A stretch of 43,066 bases of DNA from Cytophagales bacterium (GCA_013298075.1 JAAFJG010000041.1:1-43066); one strand, 5' to 3'. Counted from the first letter of the stretch, positions 17,534-26,861 are shown. Program-made: numbers and translations. Notes: generated by a model not told the origin, from the letters alone.

Positions 17534-18295
17534 ATGGAAAAAAAATTTGCCAATAAAGTGGCACTTATCACAGGAGCAGCAGCAGGAATTGGCAAAGAAA
17601 CAGCTTTGCATTTCGCTAAATTGGGTGCAAAAGTAATTGTTTCGGATATTGATGAAATAGAAGGACAAAAAACTGTCGCATCAATTCGAGAATTGGGCGA
17701 AGATGCTCATTTTTTTAAGTGCGATGTCTCTGATGTAAAACAAGTTTTTGAGTTAGTTGAATTTACAAAAACAACTTATCAAAGATTAGATTTTGCTATC
17801 AATAATGCAGGAATTGCGGGCAAACTTTCGCCCACTATCAATTATCCCATAGACGAATATTTAAAAGTAATTGCTATCAATCAAAATGGCGTTTTTTATG
17901 GTATGCAAGCCCAATTAAAAGTAATGTTAGCACAAGGAAGTGGTTGTATTGTCAATATTGCCTCGGTTGCAGGCTTGCGTGGTATGCCTATGAGCTCACC
18001 TTATGCAGCTTCAAAACACGCAGTAATTGGTTTGACAAAATCGGTGGCGTTAGAAATGGCAGCCAAAAATATTAGGGTAAATGCGGTTTGTCCTGTATTT
18101 ACTTTGACAAATATGGTCGAAAGTATGTTTGTAGATCGTCCTGATTTTGAGGAAAAATTACGCGTAGGAATTCCAATGAAAAGATACGGAACGGTTACAG
18201 ATATTGCCAACCAAATTATATGGTTATGTAGCGATGAAAGTAGTTATATTACAGGGCAATCTTTGACGGTTGATGGTGGAATGATGGCGGGATAA
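17534..18295 (+). CDS. Short-chain dehydrogenase/reductase (classical SDR)
   Basis: A 253-residue cytoplasmic NAD(P)-dependent oxidoreductase. Start chosen at MEKKFANKVALIT; upstream in-frame TTG codons overlap the promoter. The Rossmann glycine motif TGAAAGIG is near residue 14, followed by VIVSDIDE (Asp after beta-2, favouring NAD). NNAG lies near 93. The catalytic Tyr157 and Lys161 are in SSPYAASKHA, and the Ser in VNIASVAG. The C-terminus SYITGQSLTVDGGMMAG is typical of glucose-1-dehydrogenase/FabG-like SDRs. The substrate cannot be predicted. MITE copy 2 begins 22 nt after its stop codon. Confidence 0.95.
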   Translation: MEKKFANKVALITGAAAGIGKETALHFAKLGAKVIVSDIDEIEGQKTVASIRELGEDAHFFKCDVSDVKQVFELVEFTKTTYQRLDFAINNAGIAGKLSPTINYPIDEYLKVIAINQNGVFYGMQAQLKVMLAQGSGCIVNIASVAGLRGMPMSSPYAASKHAVIGLTKSVALEMAAKNIRVNAVCPVFTLTNMVESMFVDRPDFEEKLRVGIPMKRYGTVTDIANQIIWLCSDESSYITGQSLTVDGGMMAG

Positions 18296-18316
18296 TTATA
18301 TTTTTAAATAGATTAT

Positions 18317-18531
18317 CAATATGAGTGACATTTTGAATTTAACATAAAAAGGCTATTTAAAGATGATTAAGGCATTTTTCAATACTTTTAAATTTTAGTA
18401 TTTGGTTAAATGAATAAAAAATACTTACGGGAATTTGTCGTATCTATTTTTAATTAATGTTTTAAATACAAAAAATTCTTTTATACTAAATTTAAGCCTT
18501 TATAGCCTTTACAACTATGTCACCCATATTG
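18317..18531 (-). mobile_element. 215-bp MITE, copy 2 (inverted relative to copy 1)
   Basis: It starts CAATATGAGTGACAT and ends ATGTCACCCATATTG, and reads along its length as the reverse complement of 16224-16438 with few differences. The flanking 6-bp direct repeat GATTAT (18311-18316 and 18532-18537) is clear and not simple AT run, which fixes the element ends. No ORF. It lies between the SDR gene and the small membrane protein gene. Confidence 0.93.
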
Positions 18532-18697
18532 GATTATAGTTTTAATTTTATCGTTTACAATCTTTTTATCAAATATACGTTGTATTAAAAACGCCCAAAA
18601 TTTGATGTTAAATAATTTCGTTTTGGCTGTATTTAGCCTATAATTTTTGTGCATATAAAATAAAGAAAATATTTTATCACTTTTCAATATCTTTGCT

Positions 18698-18928
18698 ATG
18701 TTTCAATTTTTAATTTACGTCTCGATTTGCATAGTCGCCATTACTTTATTGATGTGGGTAACTTATGCATCGCTCAAAAAAGATAATTATCCGCCCAATG
18801 ACGATGAAGATGGTGGAATTAACAAAGGTGGAAATTTACCTATTATTGATTTACCTCCCAGCGGAAGAATTGAAGATATTTTGGTAGATAGATGGTTCGA
18901 AAATCAAAAAAATCGAACTACTTTTTAA
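18698..18928 (+). CDS. Small single-pass membrane protein of unknown function
   Basis: A 76-residue protein. Residues 1-25 form one hydrophobic helix (MFQFLIYVSICIVAITLLMWVTYAS). A short acidic linker PPNDDEDGGINKGGNLP and a conserved-looking tail IDLPPSGRIEDILVDRWFENQ follow. I do not recognise a named family; similar short proteins with a helix and a DLPPG-like tail are common in Bacteroidota. Its stop is 24 nt before the ppk2 start, so the two are probably cotranscribed. Confidence 0.7.
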   Translation: MFQFLIYVSICIVAITLLMWVTYASLKKDNYPPNDDEDGGINKGGNLPIIDLPPSGRIEDILVDRWFENQKNRTTF

Positions 18929-18952
18929 ATATTTAATTATACTCAAAAAAAT

Positions 18953-19807
18953 ATGGAAAATCTAATTTTATCACAAGAAGAACTCGAAACAATCAATTCT
19001 GCTGAGGCACTCAAAAAGTTACTTACTTCTAAAGATTTTAATATCAAAAAAATATTAAAAGAAATAAAATATGAAAAAGAATTAGAAGAATTACAAATTG
19101 AATTAGTCAAAATGCATCAATGGGTCAAGGAAACAGGCAAAAGAGTTGCTATTATTTTTGAAGGACGTGATGCAGCAGGAAAAGGTGGCACAATTTTAAG
19201 ATTTACACAACATCTAAGCCCACGTGCTATGCGTGTGGTGGCGCTCCCAAAACCTTCCGAAACCGAAAAAGGACAATGGTATTTTCAGAGATATATCAAA
19301 GAATTGCCCAATAAAGGTGAGATTGTTTTTTTTGATAGAAGTTGGTATAATCGTGCTGTGGTAGAGCCTGTGATGGATTTTTGTGAGCAAGAACAATACA
19401 ATAAATTTATGCAGCAAGTTCCTGAATTTGAAAATATGTTGTATGAAGATGGAATTATTGTCATCAAATTTTGGTTTATTATTGATAAATCTGAACAAAA
19501 AGAACGCATCAATGACCGCCGCAAAAATCCTTTAAAACAATGGAAAGTTAGTCCGATTGATGAAGTTGCTCAAAAAAAATGGGATACTTTTTCTTCTTAT
19601 GTTCGTTTGATGCTAAGCAAAACGCATACTTTATATAGTCCTTGGATTTTGATAAATGCCAATAATAAACAAAAAGCACGTTTAGAAAGTATTAGATATG
19701 TACTTTCAAAATTAGAGTATGAAGGCAAAGACAAATCAAAAGTTTCTTTGATTTATGACCCAAAAGTTGTATCAAGGTATGAAGATAGTTATTCGATGAA
19801 TATTTAA
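18953..19807 (+). CDS. ppk2: Polyphosphate kinase 2 family protein (PPK2)
   Basis: A 284-residue cytoplasmic P-loop kinase that transfers phosphate between polyphosphate and nucleotides. The Walker A motif EGRDAAGKGG is at residues 70-79. The Walker B/lid-region signature FFDRSWYNRAVVEPVMDF carries D128 and R129. KFWFIIDKSEQKERINDRRKNPLKQWKVSPID is the lid segment and the C-terminal part ends in LEYEGKD. This matches class I, single-domain PPK2 enzymes, but whether it works on NDPs or NMPs cannot be read from motifs alone. It follows the small membrane protein gene by 24 nt. Confidence 0.95.
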   Translation: MENLILSQEELETINSAEALKKLLTSKDFNIKKILKEIKYEKELEELQIELVKMHQWVKETGKRVAIIFEGRDAAGKGGTILRFTQHLSPRAMRVVALPKPSETEKGQWYFQRYIKELPNKGEIVFFDRSWYNRAVVEPVMDFCEQEQYNKFMQQVPEFENMLYEDGIIVIKFWFIIDKSEQKERINDRRKNPLKQWKVSPIDEVAQKKWDTFSSYVRLMLSKTHTLYSPWILINANNKQKARLESIRYVLSKLEYEGKDKSKVSLIYDPKVVSRYEDSYSMNI

Positions 19808-19816
19808 TTTTCTAGT

Positions 19817-19857
19817 AAAAATCCTAAAAAATAAAATGATATTTTTTAGGATTTTTT
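19817..19857 (+). terminator. Bidirectional terminator between ppk2 and the TPR histidine kinase
   Basis: AAAATCCTAAAAAAT and ATTTTTTAGGATTTTTT form a stem around an 8-nt loop, with A-run and T-run flanks. It lies between two convergent genes (stops at 19807 and 19864), so it serves both. Confidence 0.85.
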
Positions 19858-19863
19858 ATATCA

Positions 19864-22305
19864 TTATTTTACTTCATTTACTATTACGGTAGAAATTGGA
19901 ATAGTAAAATAAAAGGTTGTGCCTTCGTTTTCCTTGCTCTCAAACCAAATATCTCCTTTCAATGCTTTTACAAAATCTCTACACATAGACAAGCCAAAAC
20001 CTGTTCCTTTTTCATTGTTTGTGCCTGATGTAGTAAATTTTATATCTCCAAATATTCTATTTTGATATTCTTTAGCAATTCCTACACCATTATCTTTCAC
20101 TATTACCAAAATTTTATTGTCTTTTATTTGAGAATAAATAACAATTTCTCCCTTTGGATTTGTAAATTTGATAGCGTTGCTTACTAAATTGATTAAAACT
20201 ACACTCAAAATATCCTCGTCTGTATTGCTCCAAACATTTTTTTCGACTTGATTTTTTAGTTTTATTGATTTTTTATTTGCTTGTCCTTCTGTAATATTAA
20301 ATACTTTTTTGACAGTTTTTCTTATATCTACCTCCACAAAAATAGGCATAAAACCTTCCATTTGACTTTTTGCCCAGACTAATAAATTTTGTAAAAAATC
20401 ATACGTTCTCGATACGTCAACGTTTAATTGTTGAAAAATATCTTTTTCTTCTTGTGGTGATAAATGCCCATCTTCAATCAAACTCAATACTGCTTTTAAA
20501 TTCCCTAATGGACCTCGCATGTCATGCGAAACCAACGAAAAAACTCTACTTTTTACTTCGTTCAATTCTTCTAACTCTTTGTTTTTTTCTGTAATTTCGT
20601 CATTTTTTTTATTTAGAATAGATAATATTTTTTTCATTTTTAATCTTTGAGAAATGAGAAAAACTAAAATAATAGCGGCAAAAAATAAAATAATAATAAT
20701 AATTCGGATAGAAAATCTAATTTGTCCTAATTGTTTTTCACTTAATTGATTTATTTTTTTGAGATATAAATTTTCATTGTCTTGTTCCTGAATATTATAT
20801 TTCATTTGCAATTCTAACATTTCGCCATCTTTTTTGCCAAAATGAAGGCTATCTTTTATGATTTCATATTGATTTAACCAAAAAATTGCTTTTTGATAAT
20901 TTTTTCTCAGCGTATCTATCACATATAATTTTCTGTATGTTTCTAATAAACTTGAATTTGATTTTACTTTTTTGAGATATTCTGCTGTTTTTTTTCCCCA
21001 TTCTTCTGCTTTATCATATTGCTTGAGGGCTATATAATTATTCAAAATAATATCATATAAATAAGGGATAGTTTTATAATCAGATTGATTAGCTAATTCT
21101 AAGGCTTTAAAAGCAGTATTTTGAGATTTTTGATACTCTTTTTGATGATATTGAATAATGGCTATTTTTGCAAAACCTTGTGATAAAGCTTCTTTATTTT
21201 CTTTTTTTTCGAATAATTTAATTGCTCGATTTGTAATTTTAAATGCTTCTTCATATTCTTTTCTAAGGCTGTATATATCTGAAATTCTCATCAAATAATA
21301 TCCTTCTTCGATATAATTGTCTGTTAATTTTATCAAATTAAAACCTTTCCAATAATAATTTTTTGCTTCCTCATATTTTTTTGCATTGATACTATATTTG
21401 GCTAATGCCTCCAAAACAAACGTAGTTTGTATAGTATCTTTTATTTCTAAAGAAATTTGATAGGCTTTTTGATAGTATTTAAGAGAATTTTCGTAATTCA
21501 GAGAGTCTTTTTGATGAATATAAAAGTTTCCTAAATTTATCAAAGTAATGATTGTATTTCTATGTGATTTATTTATTTTTTCAATTTTTTCTAAGGATTC
21601 TAAATAATCTTTGAGGGCAGAATAATAAAGTCCCATATTTTTTTTGATAAGTCCTAAATTATTTTTGATACGCGCTTGATTTTTGTTATCGTTTAATTTT
21701 TTGAATAATTTTTCGGCTCTTAACATATACTCCAGTGCTTGTTTATATTCACCTTGTCTTAATAAATTGAGGGCAAAATGATTGACAACCAACGCATAAT
21801 CTCGTGTAGAAATTAAATTATTTTTTTCAAAACCATTCATTGCTTCTTTTAATAATTCGTGTGCTGTATTAAATTTAGATATATTACTATTTGAAATACC
21901 TAAATCTTTTTTAGTATTTAATATTTCTTGTATATTTTGTAATTTTGTGAAAATTTCTAAGGCTTTATTACTATAATTTAAGGCTTCAAAAGCCCTTCCT
22001 CTGATGCGTAATATTTCTGCTATAGCACTCATTGCTTTTCCTTCTACTAGTAAATATTTATTTTTTTGGCTTTCTATCAAACATTTTTTAGCCATAAACA
22101 TAGCTTCTGAATGAGCAAATTCAGCCATTTCTATCGCTATTTCACATTGAATAAATAATTTTTCGGAGTAAGAATTAGTCTGTTTTTCCTTGTTTTTCAA
22201 GCTTTTGTACCATTCATCATTTTGGGCTGATGAAATAGTAATTATGGAGAGTAATAGAAAAAATAATAGAAAAAAAAAGTATTTTTTCTGATAATAATCA
22301 CACAT
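19864..22305 (-). CDS. TPR-containing sensor histidine kinase
   Basis: An 813-residue membrane protein. A signal peptide (1-27) is followed by about 480 residues of tetratricopeptide repeats on the periplasmic side (repeated YxxAL/Y patterns such as LNYSNKALEIFTKL and EEAKNYYWKGFNLI). One membrane helix lies at about 530-552, then a coiled coil. The dimerisation/phosphoacceptor segment VSHDMRGPLGNLK has H594. The ATPase domain shows an N box (LINLVSNAIKF), a G1 box (DNGVGIA) and a G2 box (GTGFGLSMC). No receiver domain or response-regulator gene is adjacent, so it is an orphan kinase. It probably senses a periplasmic or protein signal. The upstream 243 nt to the next gene hold no recognised promoter. 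Confidence 0.95.
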   Translation of the reverse strand: MCDYYQKKYFFFLLFFLLLSIITISSAQNDEWYKSLKNKEKQTNSYSEKLFIQCEIAIEMAEFAHSEAMFMAKKCLIESQKNKYLLVEGKAMSAIAEILRIRGRAFEALNYSNKALEIFTKLQNIQEILNTKKDLGISNSNISKFNTAHELLKEAMNGFEKNNLISTRDYALVVNHFALNLLRQGEYKQALEYMLRAEKLFKKLNDNKNQARIKNNLGLIKKNMGLYYSALKDYLESLEKIEKINKSHRNTIITLINLGNFYIHQKDSLNYENSLKYYQKAYQISLEIKDTIQTTFVLEALAKYSINAKKYEEAKNYYWKGFNLIKLTDNYIEEGYYLMRISDIYSLRKEYEEAFKITNRAIKLFEKKENKEALSQGFAKIAIIQYHQKEYQKSQNTAFKALELANQSDYKTIPYLYDIILNNYIALKQYDKAEEWGKKTAEYLKKVKSNSSLLETYRKLYVIDTLRKNYQKAIFWLNQYEIIKDSLHFGKKDGEMLELQMKYNIQEQDNENLYLKKINQLSEKQLGQIRFSIRIIIIILFFAAIILVFLISQRLKMKKILSILNKKNDEITEKNKELEELNEVKSRVFSLVSHDMRGPLGNLKAVLSLIEDGHLSPQEEKDIFQQLNVDVSRTYDFLQNLLVWAKSQMEGFMPIFVEVDIRKTVKKVFNITEGQANKKSIKLKNQVEKNVWSNTDEDILSVVLINLVSNAIKFTNPKGEIVIYSQIKDNKILVIVKDNGVGIAKEYQNRIFGDIKFTTSGTNNEKGTGFGLSMCRDFVKALKGDIWFESKENEGTTFYFTIPISTVIVNEVK

Positions 22306-22548
22306 TTTTTTTTAATAATAATAGATGTACCTCTATAATTGTAGTTTTTTTTATTGATAAAAGTTAAAAATTTAATTGCTTATTTTTTTATATAAAAAAC
22401 ATTTTTTTGTCACTTAATTTGACTAAATTTTGTAATAAATAAGAATTAAAAGCAATTAAATAAATTTATAATTTGTGTGTAATCGCATTTTATTATACGT
22501 ATAAGCACAAAAAAAGTTACAAAATTGTAAAAATAAATGTTACAACTT

Positions 22549-25440
22549 CTATTTTTTATCATCTATTTTTTTATCATCTATTTTTTCAATCGGTATTTGA
22601 ATCAAAAACGTTGCTCCTTCTAATTCTTTGGCTTTTACTGTGATAGTTCCACCTATTGATTTAATCAAATTACTTGTCATGTGCAAACCTAATCCTTTTC
22701 CTTGCACATGTACATGAAACCTTTGATACATACCAAAAATTTTATCTTTTTGGTTTGTTAAATCTATTCCTAAACCATTGTCTTGAATATGAAAATATAT
22801 ATTTTTACTACTTTTTTCTATCTTAATATGAATCAATAATTTTGTATTTGGATTTCTAAATTTAATAGCGTTACTAATTAAATTATAAATTGACGTTTCC
22901 AAATGCCCCTTGAGCGTATAAATTTCTTTCACGCCACCCAAATCTGAAGTAATTTTTCCACCTATTTCGTCAATTTGTTTTTTATAAAAAACAATTACTC
23001 TGTCTAACATAACTTTTAAATCAACGTTTTGACGGTCTAATATTTCTGTATTTCTATGTTCTAAAATAGCACTCAAATCATTAAAAGTATTATTAAATTG
23101 ATGCGATGCTTCTTTAATTTTACTTAATATAAACTCAATTTCTGCTGCAGAGGAGCTTCCATACGTAGCTAAAAGACTTACTAAACCTTCTAATTGAGCA
23201 ATAGGATGCCTTAATTGATGAGAAACAGTACTCGTAAACTGCTCCAAATCTTGTAAATAAATACCCGTTTCAGCAGCTAACGCTTTTCTTTCCGCAGATA
23301 TTTTTTTACGAGCCGTAATCTCTTGCCCTATTACTAAATAAGAAGTAAGTTCGTTATTTTTATCAAAAATAGGATTGATAACGGTAGCAGTCCAGAATAC
23401 TTCGCCTAATTTATCACTACTTTTAATATCTCCTTTCCAAATATGCCCACTCGAAATAGTTCTTAATAAATATTTATAAAAAATATCATTTTGATAATCT
23501 TTCACAAAATTAGACCATTCTGTCCCTATCAACTCATCTCTACGATATTGACAAACCTGTATAAATAAATCATTGACAGAACTGATTTTTGCGTCTTTAT
23601 CTAAGATAATTACCAAAGCACTTTCGTTGAGTGCATCTTTAGTAGATTTATGTAACAAAGATGTTTTTTCCAGATTTTCCTCTACCATTTTAAGTTGATT
23701 TATATCTACACGCGTACCCACTATTTTTATAGGTTGATTATTACTGCCTCTTTCCATCACTTTTGCTCTCTCCATAATCCATGTATAATCACCATTTTTA
23801 GTTTTCATTCGATACGTTATTTCGTAAGATTCATTGCCTTCAAAAAACAATTCTGAAAATGCTTGCAAAATGCTCCCCTTATCTTTGGGGTGAATAAGTC
23901 TTGTCCAACTTTCTTGTCGTGAACTAAATTCTTGTGGTTCATACCCCAACATTGTATAATTTCTATCGCTAAAATAATCTAAATTTAATTTAGCATCAAT
24001 AAAAATAAGTCCACTATCAATAGCAGAAATGATATATTGTGTTCTTTTTTCTGTATCTGCTAATTTGTCATAACTTTCTTTTAAACTTTGTGTTTTTCGT
24101 TCTACTTGTTTTTCTAACTCAATATTAATATTTTGAACGTGTTGCATTAAAGAGGTTAATTCTTCGTTTTTACTTTCAATTTCTTGCATGCGTGTGCGTG
24201 CTTTTTTCTCCAAATTTTTATTAACATTTTCTTGTAATTTGATAATATTTCTTTGTTTTGCCTCTCTACGCAACGTTTGAACATTGCGATAACCCGTCAA
24301 GCTAATCGAAAAAAACAATAAAACAGTCAAACCTCCGCCTGTACTTACGCTATCAGAATACCATTGATGAGGCAGCCAATCCGCATAATATAAACCCATC
24401 ACAAACACTTGTAACAACACAAAAGCATTTGGATAAATAAAATATTTTGCTTGCGCATATTTTTTACGAATTAAAATAGCAAAATATAAAGTCAAAGCCA
24501 AACTACTAAAACTCAAAGTAAAAGCTAAAATATAAGTAAACCACCAAATTTGAAAAAATATACAAAGGGCATAAATCGCCAAAACATACGCATAATTCCA
24601 TAAAAGCATTTTATATTTAGGCAAAAATGATTTTATTTTTAGGTAAGTCCAAGCAAATAAAACATAAAAAAGAATAGAAGGAATAATATTCAAATACAAT
24701 AATTCGGGCAACAATGTAGGAGTCCAAGAAGGTAAAAGTTCTAATAAAATCCCTGATAAATTTAACCTAAAAAACATCAAAGTCATTCCAAAAAGTCCTA
24801 AATATAAATAAGGTCTGTGTCTGACCGTAAAAAATAAAACCAAATGATAAATCGCAAATCCTAACAAAATTCCTATATATAAATACGAATATTGATTGGC
24901 ACTTCTTTCTTCTTGCTCAAAATCTCCAATCGAATAATAATTAAATTGTTGAAAAATATAATGAATTTTTTCTCTCGAAAATGAATGTTTATTTTGTATT
25001 CTAAAATATAAAGTTCTTTTGGGAGAAACAAAATTGATTGGCAAAGTCGCAGAAACGCCTACTTTGAAAGGTCTATCTTTCCAAGCCAATAAAAAACCTG
25101 CTTTTCCTAATTCGTTGTATGTAATGTTATCATACCAAATCACCTCTTCTGCTCTTGTAAAATTAAAAATAAAAACAGAAGTGTTAGAATTTTCAGGCAT
25201 TTGAAAATTCAATTTAAGCCAATACGTATGAATATTGTCTTTAATTAAAGAAGGATTAAATAATTTAAACTCGTTTTTTTGCAAGACTTCCTCCAGAGTC
25301 ATATTTTCTTTTTCATCAGCAACAATATATAAATTGTTTAATAATTCTTGATGTTTTTCTAAATTTGTACTTTGGGCAACTATATTTTTGCTACAAAATA
25401 TCAAAAAAAAGAAAATTAAAATATATTTAAAATAAAACAT
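22549..25440 (-). CDS. 7TMR-DISM / PAS sensor histidine kinase
   Basis: A 963-residue membrane sensor. In order: signal peptide (1-22), periplasmic 7TMR-DISM extracellular domain (about 35-165), seven-helix 7TMR-DISM membrane domain (about 185-385), coiled coil (about 395-460), a PAS domain with PAC-like tail (about 465-590, DYTWIMERAKVMERG), a second PAS (about 600-715), phosphoacceptor segment STVSHQLRHPIAQLEG (H741), and HATPase with NLISNAIKF, DNGLGID and GKGLGLHM. The C-terminus ends in a tandem KIDDKKIDDKK. There is no partner response regulator nearby. The start codon is preceded by a tetranucleotide microsatellite (25449-25494) in the leader, so expression may be phase-variable. Confidence 0.95.
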   Translation of the reverse strand: MFYFKYILIFFFLIFCSKNIVAQSTNLEKHQELLNNLYIVADEKENMTLEEVLQKNEFKLFNPSLIKDNIHTYWLKLNFQMPENSNTSVFIFNFTRAEEVIWYDNITYNELGKAGFLLAWKDRPFKVGVSATLPINFVSPKRTLYFRIQNKHSFSREKIHYIFQQFNYYSIGDFEQEERSANQYSYLYIGILLGFAIYHLVLFFTVRHRPYLYLGLFGMTLMFFRLNLSGILLELLPSWTPTLLPELLYLNIIPSILFYVLFAWTYLKIKSFLPKYKMLLWNYAYVLAIYALCIFFQIWWFTYILAFTLSFSSLALTLYFAILIRKKYAQAKYFIYPNAFVLLQVFVMGLYYADWLPHQWYSDSVSTGGGLTVLLFFSISLTGYRNVQTLRREAKQRNIIKLQENVNKNLEKKARTRMQEIESKNEELTSLMQHVQNINIELEKQVERKTQSLKESYDKLADTEKRTQYIISAIDSGLIFIDAKLNLDYFSDRNYTMLGYEPQEFSSRQESWTRLIHPKDKGSILQAFSELFFEGNESYEITYRMKTKNGDYTWIMERAKVMERGSNNQPIKIVGTRVDINQLKMVEENLEKTSLLHKSTKDALNESALVIILDKDAKISSVNDLFIQVCQYRRDELIGTEWSNFVKDYQNDIFYKYLLRTISSGHIWKGDIKSSDKLGEVFWTATVINPIFDKNNELTSYLVIGQEITARKKISAERKALAAETGIYLQDLEQFTSTVSHQLRHPIAQLEGLVSLLATYGSSSAAEIEFILSKIKEASHQFNNTFNDLSAILEHRNTEILDRQNVDLKVMLDRVIVFYKKQIDEIGGKITSDLGGVKEIYTLKGHLETSIYNLISNAIKFRNPNTKLLIHIKIEKSSKNIYFHIQDNGLGIDLTNQKDKIFGMYQRFHVHVQGKGLGLHMTSNLIKSIGGTITVKAKELEGATFLIQIPIEKIDDKKIDDKK

Positions 25441-25448
25441 GGCGTGTT

Positions 25449-25494
25449 ATGTATGTATGTATGTATGTATGTATGTTATGTATGTTATGTATGT
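25449..25494 (-). repeat. Tetranucleotide microsatellite in the 5' leader of the 7TMR-DISM kinase
   Basis: On the plus strand ATGT occurs seven times in a row (25449-25476), then T, two more, T, two more: eleven units over 46 nt with two single-base breaks. The array starts 9 nt upstream of the kinase ATG (25438-25440, minus strand). Tandem 4-mers change length by strand slippage, and the position would alter leader length or promoter spacing. Confidence 0.95.
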
Positions 25495-25735
25495 AATATT
25501 TTTTTATTTTGATTGACAAACTTTAAACCAAAATGAAGTATTATTTATAAAAAATAGAAGAAAATATGTCAAAAACCTACTATTTTTTAGATTTCAGTAG
25601 ATTTTTTTTGAGTATTACTTTGCAATTTAAGGCAATTTTTAGGATAAAAAAAATTTTTAACAAAATTCTTTTTATTTTTTTTAATACGATTTAAGAATAT
25701 CGTTCATAGGAAATTATTGCCGATATAATTTTTTA

Positions 25736-25840
25736 TTGGTTGTCTGATAATTTTTGTGGAGAAAAAAAAAAATATTTTATCAAGACGAAATTATAATAAA
25801 TCGTTGAAAGGTTTAATACAAAAAATTGTCAGACAACCAA
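25736..25840 (+). repeat. 105-bp segment bounded by 20-bp inverted repeats
   Basis: 25736-25755 (TTGGTTGTCTGATAATTTTT) pairs with 25821-25840 with a single G-T exception; 65 nt lie between. It is located in the 417-nt gap between two minus-strand genes, 18 nt beyond the AlkD-like gene's stop. It could be a very small MITE or a structured RNA end. No clear target duplication was seen. Confidence 0.6.
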
Positions 25841-25857
25841 AATTAACTTCATTCCAA

Positions 25858-26529
25858 TTATTTTCCAATATGTTTTAATGCTTCTCGTTTACTTAAATTA
25901 GATAAATTTTCATTTTCTTTGACAAATTTTTTAACAAATTCTTTATCTACACGTGCATATTGGCGCAATGCCCAACCGATTGCTTTTCTGATAAAAAACT
26001 CGTTATTATACATATTTTTTTTGATATATTTGGTTAATAATTCTGTATTTGTTTTGGTTTTATAATGTAGTTGAAAAATAATAGCAGTTCGATTGAGCCA
26101 AAAATTATCAGAAAAAGCCCATTTTTCTGTTATTTCTTCTAATTTTTTGGGAAGATATAACAACATTTCGCCTACAATACAAGGAGCAATCGTATCTATC
26201 GAATCCCACCAAGATTTTTGAATAATTAAACTTTCAGCCAGGTCTAAAAAATCATTTTTTGATTTTTTGATAACTTTTTGAAAAATATCTAAAGCGATAT
26301 ATTGCCATTCTCTTTGAGGTTTTTGCCACATTTCTTGTAAAATTTCTGATAAATTTTCAGGTTTTGGTAAACCATTTTGCTCTAAAAATTGTTTTACAAT
26401 TTCAGTCCTTTGTGGTGCATTGATGCCATAAAATTCAAAATGATTTCTCATATATTTTGACATTTTTACAGCAACATCTTCATTTGATGAAGCTTCTAAT
26501 AATTGATTGAGATAAACTAAATATTCCAT
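25858..26529 (-). CDS. AlkD-like DNA alkylation repair protein (HEAT-repeat glycosylase)
   Basis: A 223-residue all-helical protein of the AlkC/AlkD family, which removes alkylated bases such as N3- and N7-alkylpurines without base flipping. Family signatures present: FYGINAPQRTEIVKQF near residue 33, then WQYIALDIFQK, then QKSWWDSIDTIAP with the Trp and Asp pair used for catalysis. NNEFFIRKAIGWALRQYARVD follows, with the second conserved Trp and Arg. Length is normal for AlkD. It is divergent from the next gene with only 20 nt between the two start codons. Confidence 0.95.
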   Translation of the reverse strand: MEYLVYLNQLLEASSNEDVAVKMSKYMRNHFEFYGINAPQRTEIVKQFLEQNGLPKPENLSEILQEMWQKPQREWQYIALDIFQKVIKKSKNDFLDLAESLIIQKSWWDSIDTIAPCIVGEMLLYLPKKLEEITEKWAFSDNFWLNRTAIIFQLHYKTKTNTELLTKYIKKNMYNNEFFIRKAIGWALRQYARVDKEFVKKFVKENENLSNLSKREALKHIGK

Positions 26530-26549
26530 AAATTAAACATTAAAAAGTA

Positions 26550-26807
26550 ATGACAGATATAGAATTTGATATGTTAGATGAATTATATTTTGTGCAATCT
26601 TACACAGAATTAAAGAAAAAATTAAATTTTTCAGACGATATTTTCAAAATAAATTTAAAAAATTTGATTGAAAAAGGCTGGTTGAAGTGCTTTTATCCCA
26701 ATAGAGAAGAAGTTTTTGAGTTCAATATAGTAGATTTTGACAAAAACTTTGCAACTTTGCACTATTTAGCAAGCAAAGAAGGTTTATTACAACATAACAG
26801 ATTATAA
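26550..26807 (+). CDS. Small hypothetical protein, possible winged-helix fold
   Basis: An 85-residue protein, MTDIEFDMLDELYFVQSYTE. Helical N-terminal half (DELYFVQSYTELKKKLNFS, IFKINLKNLIEKGWLKCFY) followed by a short strand pair (EVFEFNIVDFDKNFATLHYLAS). The order helix, helix, helix, wing suggests a winged-helix DNA-binding or protein-binding domain; this is inference from pattern only. Start codon is 20 nt from the divergent AlkD-like gene. The downstream exporter starts 55 nt after its stop, so the two could share a transcript. Confidence 0.7.
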   Translation: MTDIEFDMLDELYFVQSYTELKKKLNFSDDIFKINLKNLIEKGWLKCFYPNREEVFEFNIVDFDKNFATLHYLASKEGLLQHNRL

Positions 26808-26861
26808 ATTTTCTACTGCTAAAACTTATTTTTGTCAATTATTTATTTTTTTACAAATCGA

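Noticed and set aside
18688-18695. TATCTTTG promoter -7 box just before the small membrane protein gene
   Set aside because: No TTTG lies at the right distance upstream, and transcription would start after the ATG at 18698.
25611-25625. TTACTTTG-like plus-strand promoter in the 25.4-25.9 kb gap
   Set aside because: No plus-strand gene follows; the next genes on both sides are on the minus strand.
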